64,000 bases of DNA from Thalassospira profundimaris (lineage in GTDB: Bacteria > Pseudomonadota > Alphaproteobacteria > Rhodospirillales > Thalassospiraceae): the NCBI RefSeq assembly GCF_003326675.1, contig NZ_JPWF01000005.1, positions 124,001 through 188,000 of the forward strand. The letters are read 5' to 3'. Shown one piece after another: positions 1-8,756 of this stretch (the first letter of the stretch is position 1; each line of letters opens with the position of its first letter). Position numbers and translations under genes: made by a program. The notes beneath the pieces were generated by a model. It saw only the letters and a program-made list of their open reading frames with translations. It had not been told where the DNA came from and ran no database searches.

Positions 1-484
1 GATGTTGCTGACCTGCATGGGAATTGGCGGCAATCACCGCCGGACGCCCGGACAGTTTTGCCAGAAGTCCAAGAACAATGCGGGTCGAACGTCCATATTG
101 TTCAAGGTTCATTTCCGCACAACGGATATTCCAGGCCAGCCGTTTGGCCCCGCATCCTGAAAGTGTGGCGGCAAGGGTCGCGATGAAATCGGAATGATAG
201 AGCCAGGACATGATGGCATCGGGCTTTGCCTTGCGCATCAGTCGGGTCAGGCCAATGATCGCACCGGGCAAATCGCGAATGCCCGATTTCATGCCAAGGC
301 AATGCAGCTCCACCCCGGCATCAATCAGGTCCGCGCCATAAACACCCTCATCCATCAGGGATACGACGATCTGGCGCGGAATGTCCGGTCCGGCGTTTTG
401 GGTGTTATGACACGCGATCCGGGTCATAACGCGTTCCGCGCCACCCGCACCAAGTTCATTGATGATATGCATTACGGTTGCCAT
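1..484 (-). CDS. Glycosyltransferase, GT4-like, N-terminal part (cut by window edge)
   Basis: The first 161 residues of a protein whose C-terminus lies beyond the left edge. It begins MATVMHIINELGAGGAERV, the usual N-terminus of family 4 (GT-B fold) glycosyltransferases, with the glycine-rich acceptor-side loop GAGGAE, followed by alternating strands and helices. Such enzymes transfer a sugar from a nucleotide-sugar to a glycan or lipid carrier at the inner membrane face. The ATG at 484 is the first start after an in-frame stop at 512-514, so the start is firm. It follows tag by 40 bp on the same strand. Donor and acceptor cannot be told because the nucleotide-sugar domain is missing. Confidence 0.8.
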   Translation of the reverse strand, partial: MATVMHIINELGAGGAERVMTRIACHNTQNAGPDIPRQIVVSLMDEGVYGADLIDAGVELHCLGMKSGIRDLPGAIIGLTRLMRKAKPDAIMSWLYHSDFIATLAATLSGCGAKRLAWNIRCAEMNLEQYGRSTRIVLGLLAKLSGRPAVIAANSHAGQQH

Positions 485-524
485 ACCAAGGCTATAGCAG
501 GCCTTGGTCTGTCAGAACAGATGG

Positions 525-1112
525 CTATTTCACCAACTGATCATAGCGGTAACAATCAGTGGTGTGATCCATCACAAGGCCGGTGGCCTGAAGGAAGGCA
601 TAGATGATGGTGGTGCCGACAAATTTCATGCCGCGCTTTTTCAAATCCTTGGAAATACGATCTGAAAGTTCGGTCGAAACCGGGCAGTCGCCCATGGTTT
701 TCCAGTGATTGATCACCGGCTTGCCGTCAACGAAGCCCCAGATATAGTTATCAAAGCTTCCGAACTCTTTCTGGATTGCAATGAATGTTTGGGCATTTTT
801 AATAGTCGCAGCGATTTTTAGTCTGTTCCTAATAATCCCTGGATCGGCCATCAGGGTTTCCTGCTTGGCCTCGTCATAGGCCGCGACTTTGTGAACATCG
901 AAATTGTCAAATGCCGCGCGATAGGTATCGCGCCGTGCCAGAACCGTCAGCCAGCTTAACCCGGCCTGCGCGCCTTCAAGGATCAGCATTTCAAAGAAAA
1001 GCCGGTCATCATGCACCGGAACACCCCATTCGGTGTCGTGGTAATCAAGGTAAAACGGCTTATCAAGATGGATGTCAGCCCAGCCGCAGCGACGATGATT
1101 ACAATCAGACAT
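525..1112 (-). CDS. tag: DNA-3-methyladenine glycosylase I
   Basis: 195 aa, close to E. coli Tag (187 aa). It excises 3-methyladenine from alkylated DNA to start base excision repair. Seen in the sequence: N-terminal RRCGWA, then YHDTEWGVPVHDD and LEGAQAGLSWLTVL, and near the C-terminus LKKRGMKFVGTTIIYAFLQATG followed by MDHTTDC; the early Cys and His and this late His and Cys fit the structural zinc site of the family. I start at 1112 because AAGGAAG lies just upstream and the family N-terminus follows; a longer frame to 1208 adds an unconserved stretch. Confidence 0.95.
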   Translation of the reverse strand: MSDCNHRRCGWADIHLDKPFYLDYHDTEWGVPVHDDRLFFEMLILEGAQAGLSWLTVLARRDTYRAAFDNFDVHKVAAYDEAKQETLMADPGIIRNRLKIAATIKNAQTFIAIQKEFGSFDNYIWGFVDGKPVINHWKTMGDCPVSTELSDRISKDLKKRGMKFVGTTIIYAFLQATGLVMDHTTDCYRYDQLVK

Positions 1113-1438
1113 GATGCTTCCTTGTGTCAGGGGATGGCGCAGTATGTTGGCGCATTCTTGGCAAGAACATCCCGATATCGCAAGCTGATAGCGGTTTGTG
1201 ACTGACATCTCCTGACAGTTTCTGGCAGGGGGGAATGCAACCAGCCGGTGACGCTATACGCAGCTTAACCCCGTCTGTCAGGTGAGCGGGATCACAAAGC
1301 GATGAAAACTTGCGGCAGGAATGGGTAAAATCAACGCTCTGCGCTTGCGTTACCGGCCATTGCCGACTAGGTTTTGCAGCGTGCAAACATCTTACCGGGC
1401 AAAAAGCGAATATGCCCCGGCGATAGTAAGGAGCGGCG
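1113..1438. other. Divergent intergenic region between tag and yggT
   Basis: 326 bp between two divergently transcribed genes, so it should hold both promoters. I see no convincing ORF, RNA gene or long inverted repeat. The only clear signal is the Shine-Dalgarno TAAGGAG just before the yggT ATG at 1439. Confidence 0.5.
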
Positions 1439-1735
1439 ATGCTGGCGATTTTTTGGCTTATTGATACAGTAGTTGGTATCTACATTTTCATGCTGATTGC
1501 TTCTGCGATCCTGTCATGGCTTGTGGCATTCAACGTCATCAATACCAGCAACCGATTCGTCTATATGGTCGGTGATTTCCTGTATCGTGTGACCGAACCG
1601 GTCCTGCGCCCGATCCGCCGGATCATGCCCGACCTTGGCGGGATTGATATTTCGCCGATCATTTTGATTCTGGTGCTGCAATTTGCCAATATGCTGATCC
1701 AGACCGATGTACGGATGGCTCTTTTAGGTTACTAG
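1439..1735 (+). CDS. YggT family membrane protein
   Basis: 98 aa with two hydrophobic segments (about residues 3-28 and 72-90) around a basic loop containing [21 protein letters not shown], the hallmark of the YggT family. These are small inner-membrane proteins whose molecular role is unsettled; links to osmotic tolerance and to cell division or plastid-type nucleoid positioning have been reported for relatives. Shine-Dalgarno TAAGGAG precedes the ATG. It is followed after 16 bp by a DUF167 gene, a conserved pairing in proteobacteria. Confidence 0.9.
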   Translation: MLAIFWLIDTVVGIYIFMLIASAILSWLVAFNVINTSNRFVYMVGDFLYRVTEPVLRPIRRIMPDLGGIDISPIILILVLQFANMLIQTDVRMALLGY

Positions 1736-1751
1736 ATGTCTCAATCAGACA

Positions 1752-2087
1752 ATGACTGATCCCGTTTGCGAGATACTCTCGGATCAAACCGGGATCCGTC
1801 TGTTTGTGCGTTTGACGCCAAAGGCTTCGCGTAATGCGATCAACGGTCTGATCGAAGATGCCAGCGGGCGTTTGTGGCTTAGGGCATCGGTCACGGCGGT
1901 GCCGGAAAACGGCAAAGCCAATCAGGCCCTGATAAAACTTTTGGCAAAAGCGGCCAAATGGCCTAAATCCTCGGTCGGGATCGTTGCCGGTCATACAGAC
2001 CGCAACAAGGTGCTGGTGATTTCCGGCAATCCCGCAGAGCTGATGACGCAAATTACCGAACTTACGGGCGGACAGACACATGAGTGA
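1752..2087 (+). CDS. DUF167 (YggU) family protein
   Basis: 111 aa with the family core [14 protein letters not shown], a conserved [17 protein letters not shown] segment and [19 protein letters not shown]167 proteins are small alpha/beta folds of unknown biochemical function, commonly encoded beside yggT. The 3' end overlaps folD by 8 nt, so yggT, this gene and folD are probably one transcript with translational coupling at the overlap. Confidence 0.9.
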   Translation: MTDPVCEILSDQTGIRLFVRLTPKASRNAINGLIEDASGRLWLRASVTAVPENGKANQALIKLLAKAAKWPKSSVGIVAGHTDRNKVLVISGNPAELMTQITELTGGQTHE

Positions 2088-2979
2088 CGCAAAAATCATC
2101 GATGGCAAGGCATTCGCGGCCAAACTGCGCGAAGACATCACCGCAGAAGTTTCCAAGCTGAAAGCGGACCACGGTGTGACCCCCGGTCTTGCCGTCATTC
2201 TGGTCGGTGAAGACCCGGCCAGCCAGGTCTATGTGCGCAACAAGGGCAAACAGACCCTTGAATGCGGCATGAATTCCTATGAGCACAAGCTCTCGGCCGA
2301 GACCAGCCAGGAAGATCTTCTGGCCCTGATCGCCAAGCTGAATGCGGACGAAAACGTTCATGGCATTCTGTGCCAGTTGCCAGTTCCCAAACATATCGAC
2401 GAACAGGCGATCTTGGCCGCCATAGACCCGGCCAAGGATGTGGACGGTTTCCACGTTGTTAATGCTGGCGCACTGGCCACCGGTGGCGAGGGCTTTGCCC
2501 CGTGCACGCCTTATGGCTGCCTGATGCTGCTTAAGGACACCCTTGGTGATCTTTCGGGCAAACGCGCCGTTGTGGTTGGCCGTTCGAACATCGTTGGCAA
2601 GCCGATGGCGCAGCTTCTGCTTAAAGAAAGCTGCACGGTTACCATTGCCCATTCGCGGACCCGCGATTTGCCCGAAGAAGTCCGCCGTGCCGATATCGTT
2701 GTTGCCGCTGTTGGCCGCCCGGAAATGGTCAAGGGCGACTGGATTGCCCCGGGTGCCACGGTGATTGACGTGGGCATCAACCGCGTTGAAGGGGCCGAGG
2801 GCAAAATGAAGCTGGTCGGCGATGTCGAGTTTGAGGCCGCATCAAAAGTCGCCGGTGCCATCACCCCGGTGCCGGGCGGTGTCGGCCCGATGACCATTGC
2901 ATGTTTGCTGAACAATACCCTGATCTCGGCCTGCCGCGCGAACGGCCTTGACGTACCGAACCTTGGGTTTGATTGCTAA
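2080..2979 (+). CDS. folD: Bifunctional methylene-THF dehydrogenase / methenyl-THF cyclohydrolase
   Basis: 299 aa, typical FolD length. It interconverts 5,10-methylene-THF and 10-formyl-THF in the cytoplasm using NADP, supplying one-carbon units for purines and formyl-methionine. The active-site region reads [10 protein letters not shown], with the Tyr-x3-Lys pair of the family; [11 protein letters not shown] and [10 protein letters not shown] follow; the Rossmann part has [16 protein letters not shown] and the end has [12 protein letters not shown]. It is last in the yggT-DUF167-folD operon and is followed by a strong hairpin terminator. Confidence 0.97.
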   Translation: MSDAKIIDGKAFAAKLREDITAEVSKLKADHGVTPGLAVILVGEDPASQVYVRNKGKQTLECGMNSYEHKLSAETSQEDLLALIAKLNADENVHGILCQLPVPKHIDEQAILAAIDPAKDVDGFHVVNAGALATGGEGFAPCTPYGCLMLLKDTLGDLSGKRAVVVGRSNIVGKPMAQLLLKESCTVTIAHSRTRDLPEEVRRADIVVAAVGRPEMVKGDWIAPGATVIDVGINRVEGAEGKMKLVGDVEFEAASKVAGAITPVPGGVGPMTIACLLNNTLISACRANGLDVPNLGFDC

Positions 2980-3001
2980 GTGCGACAACTCGGAGAGATG
3001 G

Positions 3002-3034
3002 AAAAGGGGTGGTCCATGGACTGCCCCTTTTTTT
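3002..3034 (+). terminator. Rho-independent terminator after folD
   Basis: AAAAGGGG (3002-3009) pairs with CCCCTTTT (3024-3031), with further partial pairing inside through GTCCATGGAC, and is followed by more T residues up to 3034. It lies 23 bp after the folD stop. Confidence 0.85.
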
Positions 3035-3070
3035 CGATTTGCCCTATCCTCAATGCGTGGTGCTTGCCTT

Positions 3071-3913
3071 TCAATTAATTGGTTTGGCTATGTTTTTTGT
3101 TTTTTCTTCGTACTGATAATCATTTCTATCGAACTGATACATAGCCTCAAGAGTTTTGACCACGGCTTCGAGTTCTAAGCCTCCAAGAATATCCTGTACG
3201 GGGAATTGTTCTTGCCAGAGTTTATTGGTGAATAAACCTACATCGCGCTTAATAGGTTCAGACAATGTGACACGCCGGTTTGGTGGGATTAGGGCCAGAA
3301 GGCGAATTATGTCCCCACGGTGTTTGTTTATATCTCTCTGTTTGGCCGTTGGGTCACCGTTTGCCCTTTTGTGTTCAAGGTCAACGTGTGCCTTTGCCTT
3401 GAAGGGGATCAAAAGGTCCTCATTTAAAATTGGGAGACCTCGCATAAGAGTTTTGTTCGCAAGTAGTGCGGAGTAGTATTCTTCGTCAAGAAGAATGGCC
3501 GAAAGGCTCAGTAAATCACTTTCAACTACAAGGCGGCATTTTATTTGTTCGTCAGTTAATGGAAGGCTGTTGGGGCGCCTTGAGAAGAATTCGAGCATCA
3601 TCGGGTACCCCTCTTTGCTAGGGGTTTCAAACCGATAGTATTCTTGTTCTCCTGTAGCGCGGGTTCTAGCCTTGTAGCCACCATCTTCGATGAAGTTTAA
3701 TATCGCAGCAGCAAAGTCTTCGTCTACTGTCTCTGTTGTATCCAGACAAAGGACGATATCTAAGTCTTTTGTTGTACGAGCTGTAACAGCGTTCTCATCT
3801 AAGATGATTTTACAAGCTGTTCCACCAATAATGACAAACCGATCAATATACGGAGCAAAATGGTCTGCAAAGCGGTTCAATCCCACAACTATATCTTCTA
3901 AAGAACTTACCAA
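3071..3913 (-). CDS. AbiEii-like nucleotidyltransferase, candidate toxin
   Basis: 280 aa. The N-terminus has IIGGTACKIIL followed by TTKDLDIVL: a Gly-rich motif then an Asp-x-Asp pair, the metal-binding signature of polymerase-beta-type nucleotidyltransferases such as AbiEii. The C-terminal half has LIPFKAKAHVDL and KHRGDIIRLLALI, resembling the Lys and HRxDIxRL helices of the AbiEii/DUF1814-type group. Known AbiEii proteins are toxins of type IV toxin-antitoxin and phage-defence pairs. The start codon overlaps the upstream gene by 7 nt, implying coupling. GC content is clearly below the flanks, suggesting transfer. Toxicity here is inferred; a housekeeping nucleotidyltransferase is not excluded. 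Confidence 0.75.
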   Translation of the reverse strand: MVSSLEDIVVGLNRFADHFAPYIDRFVIIGGTACKIILDENAVTARTTKDLDIVLCLDTTETVDEDFAAAILNFIEDGGYKARTRATGEQEYYRFETPSKEGYPMMLEFFSRRPNSLPLTDEQIKCRLVVESDLLSLSAILLDEEYYSALLANKTLMRGLPILNEDLLIPFKAKAHVDLEHKRANGDPTAKQRDINKHRGDIIRLLALIPPNRRVTLSEPIKRDVGLFTNKLWQEQFPVQDILGGLELEAVVKTLEAMYQFDRNDYQYEEKTKNIAKPIN

Positions 3914-4914
3914 AGGAATTCCTCCAAAAGTGTTTCGGCTTCACCTTGTAGGCGTGGGTCATCAGATGAAATGAATTGAGCATACAATGAAAGTGGATCG
4001 ACAATGTCATTGTTGCTCAATAAACTTGGGTTATAATGCCAGACTTCGACTATATTGGTTGCTTCTTCTGCGTCGCGGGCGTAATGCCAGGCTTCGTTTG
4101 AAGTTCCCTGCTTCCATCTATCTGAAGCGATTGCCCAGACAGGTATTCTCGGGCGAGATAACATTGTGTATTTCGCCATTGCAGACTCCCCCGCTATATG
4201 CAGTCGAGGAATAAGTTCCCTAAATACATCTAAATAAAGTGTTTTACGAACAGGTGATATTAGATGAGGGCTTGCGCGATTAATTATATCGCTCTTTGAG
4301 CTACTTAAATGTATGTGCTTTTCCCGACCTCGGCGCTCAATCTCACAGAGTGTATGTGCTGATAGATCCTGATAAGCTCTGCCAATAGACATTGGCGAAT
4401 AACCGAGTTTTTGAGCCAAAAAAGACGGTGTGCAGCCTTCCTGGGATTCTGGTGTAGCTTGTAGGAGGATGTAAAATAAAACTAGTTGAGTTATTGGTGA
4501 AAATGCGACTTCTTGGCTTCGAATCGAACGCTTGCGGAAGTGTTCCCTCAGGTCAATTGCCAGTTGTGGAATGTAGCATTGATACCCTATTTGAATGAAG
4601 GCTGTAATCTTCGAGATTAGCTGTTCACGCCAATAAGCGCTCATTGCATCGGTCACGAAAATTGCAAGGCATCCTGTGATTTCTTCGACCTTTTGAACAT
4701 CGCCAGCGATATTGGCAGGCGTTTTTTCGTTAGAGATTTTTTCGATCATTAGAACGCATTCTCTGGAAGCAATGTTGCATCCCAAAATAGAATAAGCTGC
4801 AGAAATTCCTAATGGGATGCTTTCTGTTTCCAGAGCAGTATGTGAAATGTGGACGTGCAAAGTTTTCGATAGATACTTGTCCAGATTATAGAGAAGTAAT
4901 CCTTTTTCAGACAT
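3907..4914 (-). CDS. Winged-helix regulator, AbiEi-like candidate antitoxin
   Basis: 335 aa in three parts. Residues about 1-140 form a domain with GCLAIFVTDAMSAYWREQLI and YQCYIPQLAIDLREHF. Residues about 145-215 are a winged helix: FSPITQLVLFYIL, then FLAQKLGYSPMSIGRAYQDL as the probable recognition helix region and a basic wing ERRGREKHIHL. The C-terminal part has LHIAGESAMAKYTML and RIPVWAIAS, recalling the C-terminal domain of AbiEi antitoxins. It precedes and overlaps the nucleotidyltransferase gene, the usual antitoxin-first order. I start at 4914, after GAGAGG; a longer frame to 4995 would run through the operator repeat. No known family is named with certainty. Confidence 0.7.
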   Translation of the reverse strand: MSEKGLLLYNLDKYLSKTLHVHISHTALETESIPLGISAAYSILGCNIASRECVLMIEKISNEKTPANIAGDVQKVEEITGCLAIFVTDAMSAYWREQLISKITAFIQIGYQCYIPQLAIDLREHFRKRSIRSQEVAFSPITQLVLFYILLQATPESQEGCTPSFLAQKLGYSPMSIGRAYQDLSAHTLCEIERRGREKHIHLSSSKSDIINRASPHLISPVRKTLYLDVFRELIPRLHIAGESAMAKYTMLSRPRIPVWAIASDRWKQGTSNEAWHYARDAEEATNIVEVWHYNPSLLSNNDIVDPLSLYAQFISSDDPRLQGEAETLLEEFLW

Positions 4915-4947
4915 GGATGGGCCTCTCATTAACGTCATGATCCAAAT

Positions 4948-4989
4948 ACTAACATTGTTTGTGTTAGTGTTCAATTTCAATGTTAGTGT
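4948..4989 (-). promoter_or_regulatory. Operator-like repeat upstream of the AbiE-like pair
   Basis: ACTAACA (4948-4954) and TGTTAGT (4962-4968) form a perfect 7-bp inverted repeat with a 7-nt spacer. A further copy, TGTTAGTGT, at 4981-4989 repeats the one at 4962-4970 exactly 19 bp away. The cluster ends 34 bp before the start codon at 4914, a good place for autorepression by the winged-helix protein. The binding protein is inferred, not shown. Confidence 0.6.
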
Positions 4990-5055
4990 CGACAAGTTAT
5001 CTCATTGCGGGAGTAGCAGCATGCTAATTCACCGTGATTCTGTAGCAGACCAAAA

Positions 5056-7014
5056 TCACAACGGCCACATCCACAGCAACATCGGCACCCCAACTGCCAC
5101 AACGATAATCTCAATCGGCAGGCCGAGTTTCCAGTAGTCGCCAAAGCGGAAGCCGCCGGGGCCGAGAATCAGGGTGTTGTTCTGGTGACCGATCGGGGTC
5201 AGGAAGGCGCAGGATGCGCCAATCGCAACCGCCATCAGGAAGGCGTCGGGATTGGCATCAAGTTGGGCAGCACTGCCAATTGCAATCGGGCACATGACCG
5301 CGGCGGTGGCGGCATTGTTCATGAAATCCGAAAGGGTCATGGTCACAACAAGGATCAGACCAAGCGCAATGACCGCATTACCCTGTGCGATTGTTTCAAG
5401 CAGGAAACGGGCAATAAGATCGGCACTGCCGGTACTTTCCATCGCATTGGCAACCGGGATCAGGGCGGCCAGCAGGACAACCACCGGCCAGTCAACCGCG
5501 TCGTAAAGTGTACGTGGGGAAACCACCGAAAACAGCAAACTGGCCAGCACCCCGAGTGCAAAGGAAATGGCGGCGGGCAGGATGCCAAATGCGGCCAGCA
5601 GGATGGCAATTGCCATGATAACGCTGGCCTTAAGCGCCTGTGACTTGTCGGTCAGATGCAGGGCGCGTTCGGCAAGCGGGGCACAGCCCATGCGATTGCC
5701 AAATTCGGCAACAGCGTGCGGGGTTCCCTGCATCAACAGAACATCGCCTGCCTGCATTTTCATGGTGCGCAGCCGCGTCATGGAACGCTGCCCCTGACGC
5801 GACAGGGCAAGCAGGTTGATGCCAAATCGGTTTCTGATCCGAATATCCGCCGCAGACCGGCCAATAAAGGCGGCATTTGGCAAAACCACAACTTCGATCA
5901 GGGAGACGTCATCTGATTTCAATGCCTTTTCCGGCGGGATGACGACGTCTTCGCCGTCTTCCCTGATATCGTCTTGGGGGCTGTCCTGTTGGGTTTTGTC
6001 GGTGCTGATCGTCTTTTCCGAAGTGTTGGCTTTCTGGGCCTTGGTGGTTTCTTTATCTTCCTGCTTGGTGTCTTTCCCGGCTTGCTTTGCTGCTTCTTGG
6101 GCCCGGCGTTCGGCCTCGGCGCTGCGCCATTCGGCTTCAAGGGTCAGATCAAGGGCGGACAGGGCAGAGGCGAGGCTTTCGGGTTCGGCTTCGATCAGAA
6201 GGATGTCGTTCTGATGCAGTTCGCGATAGGGGCTTGGGGCCGGGATCCGGCGTTCGTGACGGATCAGGCCGATGACCTGTGCGTCGGACTTTTCCAGTTC
6301 GTTATTCAGATCGCTGAGTAACATGCCGACCGATTTGCTGCCCTCGGTGATCCTGGCTTCGGTCAGGTAGGAGCCGGTTTCAAATCCCTCGGCCCCAGCG
6401 CGTTCGCGGGTGGGGACAAGAAAGCGTCCAAGCAGGATGACAAAGGTAAGACCGGACGCGGCAATGGCAAGGCCGACCGGACTGTAATCAAACATCGAAA
6501 AGCCGCTGCCATCAATCCCGGCACGGAAACCCGACACAATCAGGTTCGGAGGCGTCCCGATCAGGGTTGTCATGCCGCCAAGGATCGAGCCAAAAGCAAG
6601 TGGCATCAGGATTTTGCCGGGCGGCAGCCCCTGTTTGTTGGCGATCTGAAGGGCAACCGGCATCAGAAGGGCCAATGCGCCGACATTGTTCATAAAGGCC
6701 GATAGAATGGCGGCCAGTGTACTGAGTGCGGCAAGGGTGATGAAGGGACCTGCAGATTGCGGAAGGACCGTGCGGGTGAGGGTATCAACCGCGCCCGATT
6801 GTTGCAGCGCCGATGACAGGATCAGGATGCAGGCAACGGTGATGACAGCGGGATGGCCAAAACCGACAAAGGCGGCATCCGTCGGGACAAGCCCCAGGAT
6901 CACACAGACCAGAAGGGATGCCATCGCCACCATGTCATGACGCCAACGCCCCCACAGGAATAAAATGACCGTGCCGACAAGAACCGTCAGGATCATGATT
7001 TGCGGGCTGTCCAT
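5056..7014 (-). CDS. SLC13-type permease with two TrkA-C domains
   Basis: 652 aa. Two halves of hydrophobic helices carry the signatures GSILGGMTTLIGTPPNLIVSG and, near the end, MTLSDFMNNAATAAVMCP and ASCAFLTPIGHQNNTLILGPGG, typical of sodium-coupled dicarboxylate or sulfate permeases. Between the halves sit two TrkA-C-type cytoplasmic domains (roughly residues 205-280 and 360-440). They are separated by a charged low-complexity linker, about residues 285-350, rich in Lys, Glu, Thr and Gln. Substrate cannot be read from sequence; sulfate, tartrate or citrate are the usual possibilities. It lies alone upstream of the AbiE-like pair. Confidence 0.88.
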   Translation of the reverse strand: MDSPQIMILTVLVGTVILFLWGRWRHDMVAMASLLVCVILGLVPTDAAFVGFGHPAVITVACILILSSALQQSGAVDTLTRTVLPQSAGPFITLAALSTLAAILSAFMNNVGALALLMPVALQIANKQGLPPGKILMPLAFGSILGGMTTLIGTPPNLIVSGFRAGIDGSGFSMFDYSPVGLAIAASGLTFVILLGRFLVPTRERAGAEGFETGSYLTEARITEGSKSVGMLLSDLNNELEKSDAQVIGLIRHERRIPAPSPYRELHQNDILLIEAEPESLASALSALDLTLEAEWRSAEAERRAQEAAKQAGKDTKQEDKETTKAQKANTSEKTISTDKTQQDSPQDDIREDGEDVVIPPEKALKSDDVSLIEVVVLPNAAFIGRSAADIRIRNRFGINLLALSRQGQRSMTRLRTMKMQAGDVLLMQGTPHAVAEFGNRMGCAPLAERALHLTDKSQALKASVIMAIAILLAAFGILPAAISFALGVLASLLFSVVSPRTLYDAVDWPVVVLLAALIPVANAMESTGSADLIARFLLETIAQGNAVIALGLILVVTMTLSDFMNNAATAAVMCPIAIGSAAQLDANPDAFLMAVAIGASCAFLTPIGHQNNTLILGPGGFRFGDYWKLGLPIEIIVVAVGVPMLLWMWPL

Positions 7015-7216
7015 ATGTGCCGGTCCTGTTTTGTGGGGCGGTTTTGATCAAAAGCCTAGGCGGTGAGGATGGGATTGGTCAAGAAATGTCGCGCGCAATA
7101 CAGGTTGAAATGACGCGGGTTTAGGGAATTTCACGTTGTTGCAGGCTCCTGCCATATTTGTCAGGATGATGTGGTAGCATCACCCTGTTTTCATTTGCCA
7201 ATTTTCCCGAGTGATC
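7015..7216. other. Divergent intergenic region
   Basis: 202 bp between the divergently transcribed permease and YcaQ-type genes. No ORF or clear repeat is visible; it should hold two promoters that I cannot place with confidence. Confidence 0.4.
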
Positions 7217-8476
7217 ATGCCAGTTGACAGTATTCCCATGCCCGATGCCTCGGTCGCGATTTCGATAAAGCAGGCGCGTAACCTTGCACTTTGCGGGCAG
7301 GGGTTTGATCAGAATGACAGCAAACCTGTGACCAAACGCCGGATCATGAAGGCGATCCGCCAGACCAATATGTTGCAGGTCGATAGCGTCAATGTGCTTA
7401 CCCGTGCCCATTACATGCCGATCTTCAGCCGGTTGGGTGTGTATGACCCGGCGATGCTTGATGACATTGTCTGGGGCAAATCACGTGACCGGAAACTGTT
7501 CGAATATTGGGGCCATGAAGCATCGATGATCCCGGTCGAGGATTATCCGCTATATCGCTGGCGCATGGAGGATGCCGAACAGGGCAAGGGGACCTGGGGG
7601 CGGATTGCCCGTATCCAGCGTGAAAAACCCGAACTGATCAAAGGCATTCTTGATCATATCGAACGCAATGGCCCGGTCGGTTCCAGCGACCTTGAGGAAA
7701 AAGGGGACAGCAGTTCGGAATGGTGGGGATGGTCAGAAACCAAGACCGCCATGGAATATCTGTTCTGGAGCGGACAGGTGATGGCGCAAAAGCGCCGATC
7801 CAGTTTCGAGCGGATTTATGATCTGCCGCACCGGATTATCGGGGATGCCGCCCATGATCGGGCACCAGATCGGTTGGAGGCGCAATCAGACCTGATCTGT
7901 AAGGGGATTGCGGCGATGGGCATCGCCACCGAGGCCGATTTGCGCAAGTATTTCCGCCTGCCGACCGCAGATGTAAAGGACTGCCTGATCAAACTGGTCG
8001 AAGAGGGGCGGTTGCTGCGCGCCGATGTCGAAGGCTGGAAGCAGGCCGGATATCTGTGCCCCAAAGTCAATCCGCGTGCGCGAGCCAAGCCAACCTGTTT
8101 GATGGTACCGTTTGATCCGGTGATGTGGGAACGCGACCGGGTAGAGCGGATATTCGGCTTTAACTACCGTATCGAAATATATGTTCCGGCCGAAAAGCGC
8201 CAATACGGGTATTACGTCCTGCCATTCATGTTAAACGGCGAATTTGTTGCAAGGGTCGATTTGAAGTCCGAACGAAAAAAAGGCGTTCTTCTGGTACAAA
8301 GCGCACATCTGGAAGATGGATATGCCCAAAGTGATGTCGCAGGCCCCTTGATGACGCATTTGCAGCGTCTGGCAGCGTTCCTGGGCCTTGAAAATGGGGT
8401 TGAGGTCGTAGGTGATGCTGCGTTTTCACGCTATTTGGGTATTGTATGGAGTGCTGTTTCTGGAACTTCCCCCTGA
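7217..8476 (+). CDS. Winged-helix DNA glycosylase, YcaQ/AlkZ family
   Basis: 419 aa, the usual family length. The N-terminus ISIKQARNLAL plus IRQTNMLQVDSVNVLTRAHYMPIFSRLG matches the HTH_42/YcaQ family, where the QxQ or QxD-type motif (here Gln-Val-Asp in LQVDSV) holds the catalytic residues. EYWGHEASMIP and later FDPVMWERDRVERIFGFNYRIE are also conserved. E. coli YcaQ unhooks interstrand DNA crosslinks and removes alkylated bases. I use the ATG at 7217; GTG 7211 is possible, and the Shine-Dalgarno is weak. Confidence 0.88.
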   Translation: MPVDSIPMPDASVAISIKQARNLALCGQGFDQNDSKPVTKRRIMKAIRQTNMLQVDSVNVLTRAHYMPIFSRLGVYDPAMLDDIVWGKSRDRKLFEYWGHEASMIPVEDYPLYRWRMEDAEQGKGTWGRIARIQREKPELIKGILDHIERNGPVGSSDLEEKGDSSSEWWGWSETKTAMEYLFWSGQVMAQKRRSSFERIYDLPHRIIGDAAHDRAPDRLEAQSDLICKGIAAMGIATEADLRKYFRLPTADVKDCLIKLVEEGRLLRADVEGWKQAGYLCPKVNPRARAKPTCLMVPFDPVMWERDRVERIFGFNYRIEIYVPAEKRQYGYYVLPFMLNGEFVARVDLKSERKKGVLLVQSAHLEDGYAQSDVAGPLMTHLQRLAAFLGLENGVEVVGDAAFSRYLGIVWSAVSGTSP

Positions 8477-8504
8477 TATTCCAGTAAATGGGGTGTTCGT
8501 TCAT

Positions 8505-8756
8505 TCAGAATTGAAGAACTATTTCATCTAGAATTTTTTGTAGCTTCTCTGGGTCGGCAATATTTCCGAAATAATACTCCTTCCCTCCGTTTTCTATTAA
8601 GTCCTCGGGTGTTTTCATTTCGTATAATACATTGTATTTATCTGAAAATAGGTCTTCTAATGCATCAGCATCATTCCAGTCTGAAACTCTGATGTAAGGT
8701 TCTTCATTGTCATCGATTAAGACAGTGATTCTCTCTCCGGTAATTGAATCAATCAT
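8505..8756 (-). CDS. Small acidic hypothetical protein
   Basis: 83 aa, strongly acidic (many Asp and Glu, few basic residues), soluble, no signal peptide. The sequence runs through DNEEPYIRVSDWNDADALEDLF to a helical C-terminus DPEKLQKILDEIVLQF. I do not recognise a family. The coding DNA is far AT-richer than its neighbours and AGGA lies about 10 nt upstream of the ATG, so it looks like a genuine but recently acquired gene. Small acidic orphan proteins of this kind are often immunity or antitoxin-like, but nothing here proves that. Confidence 0.55.
   Translation of the reverse strand: MIDSITGERITVLIDDNEEPYIRVSDWNDADALEDLFSDKYNVLYEMKTPEDLIENGGKEYYFGNIADPEKLQKILDEIVLQF

Noticed and set aside
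1105..1386. 93-codon minus-strand frame between tag and yggT
   Set aside because: No ribosome site, no domain, and it overlaps the start of tag.
3035..5055. Flanking direct repeats as insertion borders of the AbiE-like locus
   Set aside because: No matching repeat of useful length was visible on either side, so the transfer claim rests on composition only.
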